A stretch of 64,000 nt of DNA from Irpex lacteus (taxonomy: Eukaryota; Basidiomycota; Agaricomycetes; Polyporales; Irpicaceae). A program made the translations under genes and the position numbers. Of this stretch, positions 61,301 through 64,000 are shown piece by piece; positions within the stretch are counted from its first letter, which is position 1; every line of letters begins with the position of its first letter. The DNA is taken from contig MQVO02000050.1 in the NCBI GenBank assembly GCA_001986395.2, positions 62,001 through 126,000 on the forward strand, given 5' to 3'. Below the pieces are notes generated by a model. The model was not told the origin of the DNA and searched no databases. It saw only the letters and a list, made by a program, of their open reading frames with translations.

Positions 61301-61420
61301 CGCCGATGGCAATATGACAATGTCATCGGTGAAATTGTTGAGATTGGGTGAGTAATTACGTCGAAGGGTGGTGCACAAAAGGTACGTTGAGCCGACAGAT
61401 GTTTGAATTTGCTGTCGGCA
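61301..61420. repeat. CGCCGAT hairpins 10 and 11
   Basis: 61301-61331: CGCCGATG ... CATCGGTG followed by AAATTG. 61391-61420: GCCGACAG ... CTGTCGGC, where both arms changed together. A lone right arm (TATCGGCGAAATG) is at 61213. Confidence 0.7.
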
Positions 61421-61662
61421 AACGATCATGAATGGCAAACGGACCGTACATCAACACGTGACCAGTATCAAATGTCAAGAGCAGAGGGAATGTGAACAAG
61501 CAAGGTGATTCGCTGGTAACCACAAAACAACACGTTCGGAAATTCAAAAGCACATCATGTTGACGAGACAGAGAGCAAGATTTGTCATAATTGTAAAGCA
61601 TTTCGTGCAAGAGTCAAAGTCAAGGCATATGATAGAAGGCATGATGACACGTTTAGATTCAA

Positions 61663-61735
61663 CGGGACATAGTGTAATGGTTAAGATGCCTGATCTGTCT
61701 TAGCGAGAAGGCTGTGGGTTCGTTACGGCAAAGAC
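61663..61735 (+). repeat. tRNA-like (SINE-like) sequence
   Basis: TAGTGTAATGGTTAAGATG is a strong A box and GTGGGTTCGTTAC a weaker B box, at tRNA spacing. The ends do not pair as an acceptor stem. Confidence 0.5.
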
Positions 61736-62128
61736 GCATTTTGAGCTTCATACTATATCTCTCACGCCAGCTAAAGACGTGGATTTGGTCTTACTGAGCC
61801 CAGCTGTGAAATGAACGTTGCATCAGTGGGTTCATTTCACGGCTAGGCACAATAGGGACAAATCTATCTCAAAGGTGTCGTTTTTCCTCCAAAACCTTTC
61901 CTTGGCTCGTCAAATCGGTTCAATCCACGGTTAATGTTGTTTCATTCATTTTGACTCACTCGATAGATCGAAATACATCGTCATCGCAAGCTACCACGTG
62001 ATGAGTATAATCTTAAGTGACACAGATATCTGAACAACAGAGCTTACATTACAAATTGTATATTGTGTAGGTAGCACAGACACGTCATGTTGGCGGTATT
62101 AATGGGGAATAAGGGAAGGTACAGTTTC

Positions 62129-62158
62129 TCCGACAGCTGTTCGAGAACGTTGTCGGCG
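62129..62158. repeat. CGCCGAT hairpin 12
   Basis: TCCGACA ... TGTCGGCG followed by AATGTG; compensating change like hairpin 11. Lies about 125 bases before the CACGTG box of U2. Confidence 0.6.
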
Positions 62159-62283
62159 AATGTGTCATTATTGTGTCGGAAGAACCGACCATTTTTCCGA
62201 TGGACACGCGAGAAAGTCATCCGCAAACACGTCAAGAAGGTTGAGAGACGTTTTCCACGGTTGGCTCATTGCTACTGTTGAGA

Positions 62284-62289
62284 CACGTG
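62284..62289 (+). promoter_or_regulatory. CACGTG box upstream of U2
   Basis: CACGTGAC, 98 bases before the split start codon of U2. Confidence 0.65.
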
Positions 62290-62381
62290 ACCGTGCACGA
62301 ATCTTACATGAGGGTCATGAAAACGATGAACTGATCGCCAACGAAAGTCGAATCTTAACATCATCGGTAGTTGTCAACACA

Positions 62382-63269
62382 ATGTAAGTAGTAAAATATC
62401 ATGTCCAAGATCCTCTGATCCTACTTGAAGTGGCTAGGGATGCGCAAAAACCTGTGCTGAAGCCGTCGTCGAGCAAGCGGCAGGGTGATCCGATGGCAGA
62501 GATCAGGGAGCAGCATGAACGAGAGTTCAGAACACGAATAACAGGCCCAGTGACTTCTGGAGCGATCAAATGGGAGAAGATTTCAAAGCTCGGAACACGC
62601 AGAACAACTGAGCGAAAATCCGACAAGCCGAACGTGAACGTCAAGGACACGTCAAACTCGAAATCGGAAACATTGCCTTGGAGCGAGCAGAGTGCTGTTG
62701 GGAAGGGAAAGTCGCGGGATAACAAGGAAGTGGCCGACACCGAGGTATGTATGGCAGAGGTGTTGCCTTCGCTGCGTTTGATCTGATAAAGCAATAGGCA
62801 TTGACGACTCATGCTTCCGGCGGAAAGGACGACGAGTTGCATGCCGGTTGGAGCTTTTGGGCGTCAGAGTATGCGCGCCGGACACCTCAGTTTGAACCAT
62901 TGCCGGATGTGGAAAGACACATTAGGGCCGAAGATTTGGAAGAGATACTTGATGGATGGGGGCTGTCGAGCGATTTTACGAAAAGCAAGTGGACCATGTG
63001 AAACAAATTCATGGAACTCACGAGTATTGTTTCCAGGCGAGATAAACGACAGCGTTGATATCGCCGGGCTCCCAATTGAATTCGGCGAAGTTTCTGAAGC
63101 GGAGGCGTTGCGAATCAGAGGAGCTGTGTTTCGCGCGTTGCTCGATCGTGTCAACACACGCATGCTCGATTTGTCGATAGTCGCAAGGGCGTATGAACGG
63201 GAGGTTGAACTAGTAGAGCGACGAGCGTTGATGATGCTTCCACCCCAATCTTTAGTGAGAAAAGCTTGA
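62382..63269 (+). CDS. U2: unknown protein, paralog of U1, split start codon
   Basis: Exons 62382-62383, 62438-62744, 62798-62984, 63037-63269, 242 residues. The start codon is AT|G across a 54-bp GTAAGT/TAG intron; the protein begins MDAQKPVLKPSSSKRQGDPM. All three intron positions match U1. The third intron (62985-63036) has a GC donor with the full GCAAGT consensus. Blocks shared with U1: IKWEK, WSFWASEYARRTPQFEPLPDVER, EILDGWGLSSDF, IAGLPIEFGEVSEAEALRIRGAVFRALL..., YEREVELVERRALMMLP. Divergence is high in the N-terminal half and low in the C-terminal half, which suggests selection on the latter. Function unknown; no enzymatic motif. Confidence 0.72.
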
Positions 63270-63461
63270 AATAATACGATGCTTACAGACCATGTCTCAG
63301 AGCGTGTGATCAGGATGATGCTGGAGCACGGATTGCAGTAGCCATGGCTTGATGTGTGCCGGTACGTAACATTCACATACTCAGATTGCCGCGTAGTATC
63401 GTTGCTGAATGGAGAGGGGAAAGAACTACAGGTTGAGGAGCTTTATCAGACCGACGCAATT

Positions 63462-63560
63462 CGCCGATGAGGAGAATCGAATGTTAACGGCGAAATGAAA
63501 GTCGTCCTACAACGTGGTTATGGCTGTTTCACCGATGGCAGATTCGTTTCCGCATCGGCG
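63462..63560. repeat. CGCCGAT hairpins 13 and 14
   Basis: 63462-63492: CGCCGATG ... TTAACGGCG followed by AAATGAAAG. 63530-63560: CACCGATGG ... GCATCGGCG. They lie between the U2 stop and the CACGTG box of U3. Confidence 0.65.
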
Positions 63561-63599
63561 AACTGGACAAAGTTGAGCACCGACGGCGCCTACAAGAGG

Positions 63600-63605
63600 C
63601 ACGTG
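63600..63605 (+). promoter_or_regulatory. CACGTG box upstream of U3
   Basis: CACGTGAC, 100 bases before the split start codon of U3. Confidence 0.65.
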
Positions 63606-63699
63606 ACTATGTTGGACTCTGCCGTGACGACGTGACGAGAAGGCCACTTGCTGAGGACCAGTCAAGCGTGTTTAAGTTTTAAAGAGATTATAATTTACA

Positions 63700-63846
63700 A
63701 TGTAAGTGTGCTTGTGCTCTCGGTGATCATACTGACGTATCAAACATAGGGAGCCCAGAAAGAATGCCGGGAGGCCAGTGCCAGCACATGCACGACTCGC
63801 TGTCGTCAAGAAGATGATGACTCAGGATCAGTTCAAGGACCTAAGA
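63700..63846 (+). CDS. U3: start of a third gene with split start codon, cut by repeat E2
   Basis: AT (63700-63701), a 48-bp GTAAGT/TAG intron, then G at 63750 opens MEPRKNAGRPVPAHARLAVVKKMMTQDQFKDL. Basic, not related to U1 or U2 in sequence, and not recognised. From about 63843 the repeat E2 begins; the frame stays open into it (to 63981), but the GTCGCAC units are unlikely to be original coding sequence. Either E2 interrupts the gene or it lies in an intron or exon of a gene that continues past the window. Confidence 0.5.
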
Positions 63847-64000
63847 TTATACTCACGCGCATATAAGCTAATATACGTCGTCGCTGTCGCACTTTTGGTC
63901 GCACTTTTGTCGCACTTTTTGTCGCACTTGGTCGCACTTTTGTCGCACTCTGTGGCATATGCTATAGAAAAGAGTACATAGGATTCAGTTGGGCTTGGGG
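63843..64000. repeat. GTCGCAC repeat element, copy E2 (runs off the window)
   Basis: CCTAAGATTATACTCACGCGC, CATATAAGCTAATATACG, then GTCGCAC(T)n units, CTCTGTGGCAT, and the 43-bp segment also present at 60826. Same order as E1. Confidence 0.8.

Noticed and set aside
61453..61460. A fourth CACGTGAC box as start of another U-type gene
   Set aside because: No AATGTAAG and acceptor are found about 100 bases downstream.
53000..64000. CRISPR-like array from the repeated CGCCGAT motifs
   Set aside because: Spacing is irregular (0.07 to 3 kb), the motif is an inverted repeat, and the host is eukaryotic.

Overview
The window looks like nuclear DNA of a filamentous basidiomycete, probably an Agaricomycete. 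Genes are intron-dense, introns are mostly 50-80 bp with GTRNGT donors (GTACGT is very common), exons can be as short as 7 nt, coding regions are GC-rich, and the protein set (SET3, HOS3, RHO2, basidiomycete F-box proteins, S10 carboxypeptidases) is fungal. Exon joins below were made by hand and checked for reading frame; no alignment or RNA evidence was available.

Layout. 1-10.9 kb: two chromatin genes in tandem on the plus strand, a PHD+SET protein of the SET3 type (5' end outside the window) and a HOS3-type histone deacetylase. 11-18.4 kb: three tandem units, each an F-box-like gene; units two and three are preceded by a decayed copy of the HOS3 3' end. A fourth, inverted F-box copy lies at 23.7-25.4 kb. 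Only the third copy reads intact. 19.2-20.75 kb: mitochondrial Mn superoxide dismutase.

26.7-42.4 kb: a tandem array of secreted, probably membrane-anchored S10 serine carboxypeptidases. Copies 1 and 2 are complete (18 exons each, including conserved 7-nt and 11-nt exons). Copy 3 is cut off by a Copia-like LTR. Copy 4 has lost its start, its catalytic Ser and its catalytic His. Two 3' fragments follow. 42.7-45.1 kb (minus): epoxide hydrolase. 45.3-47.2 kb: diverged minisatellite of about 90 bp period. 48.5-51 kb: RHO2 GTPase.

51.8-64 kb: a repeat-rich accessory region with unrecognised genes. It holds a minus-strand orphan next to a GTCGCAC repeat, two paralogous unknown proteins about 7.6 kb apart (U1, U2), a third start of the same architecture at the window end (U3), an acidic Cys-rich protein, at least 14 short hairpins with CGCCGAT/ATCGGCG arms, a Harbinger-like MITE, and tRNA-like sequences. 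The most striking signal is shared by U1, U2 and U3. Each has a CACGTGAC box 98-100 bp upstream of a start codon that is split AT|G by a 48-57 bp intron. Unspliced RNA therefore reads ATG-TAA, a minimal start-stop, so protein output would depend on splicing.
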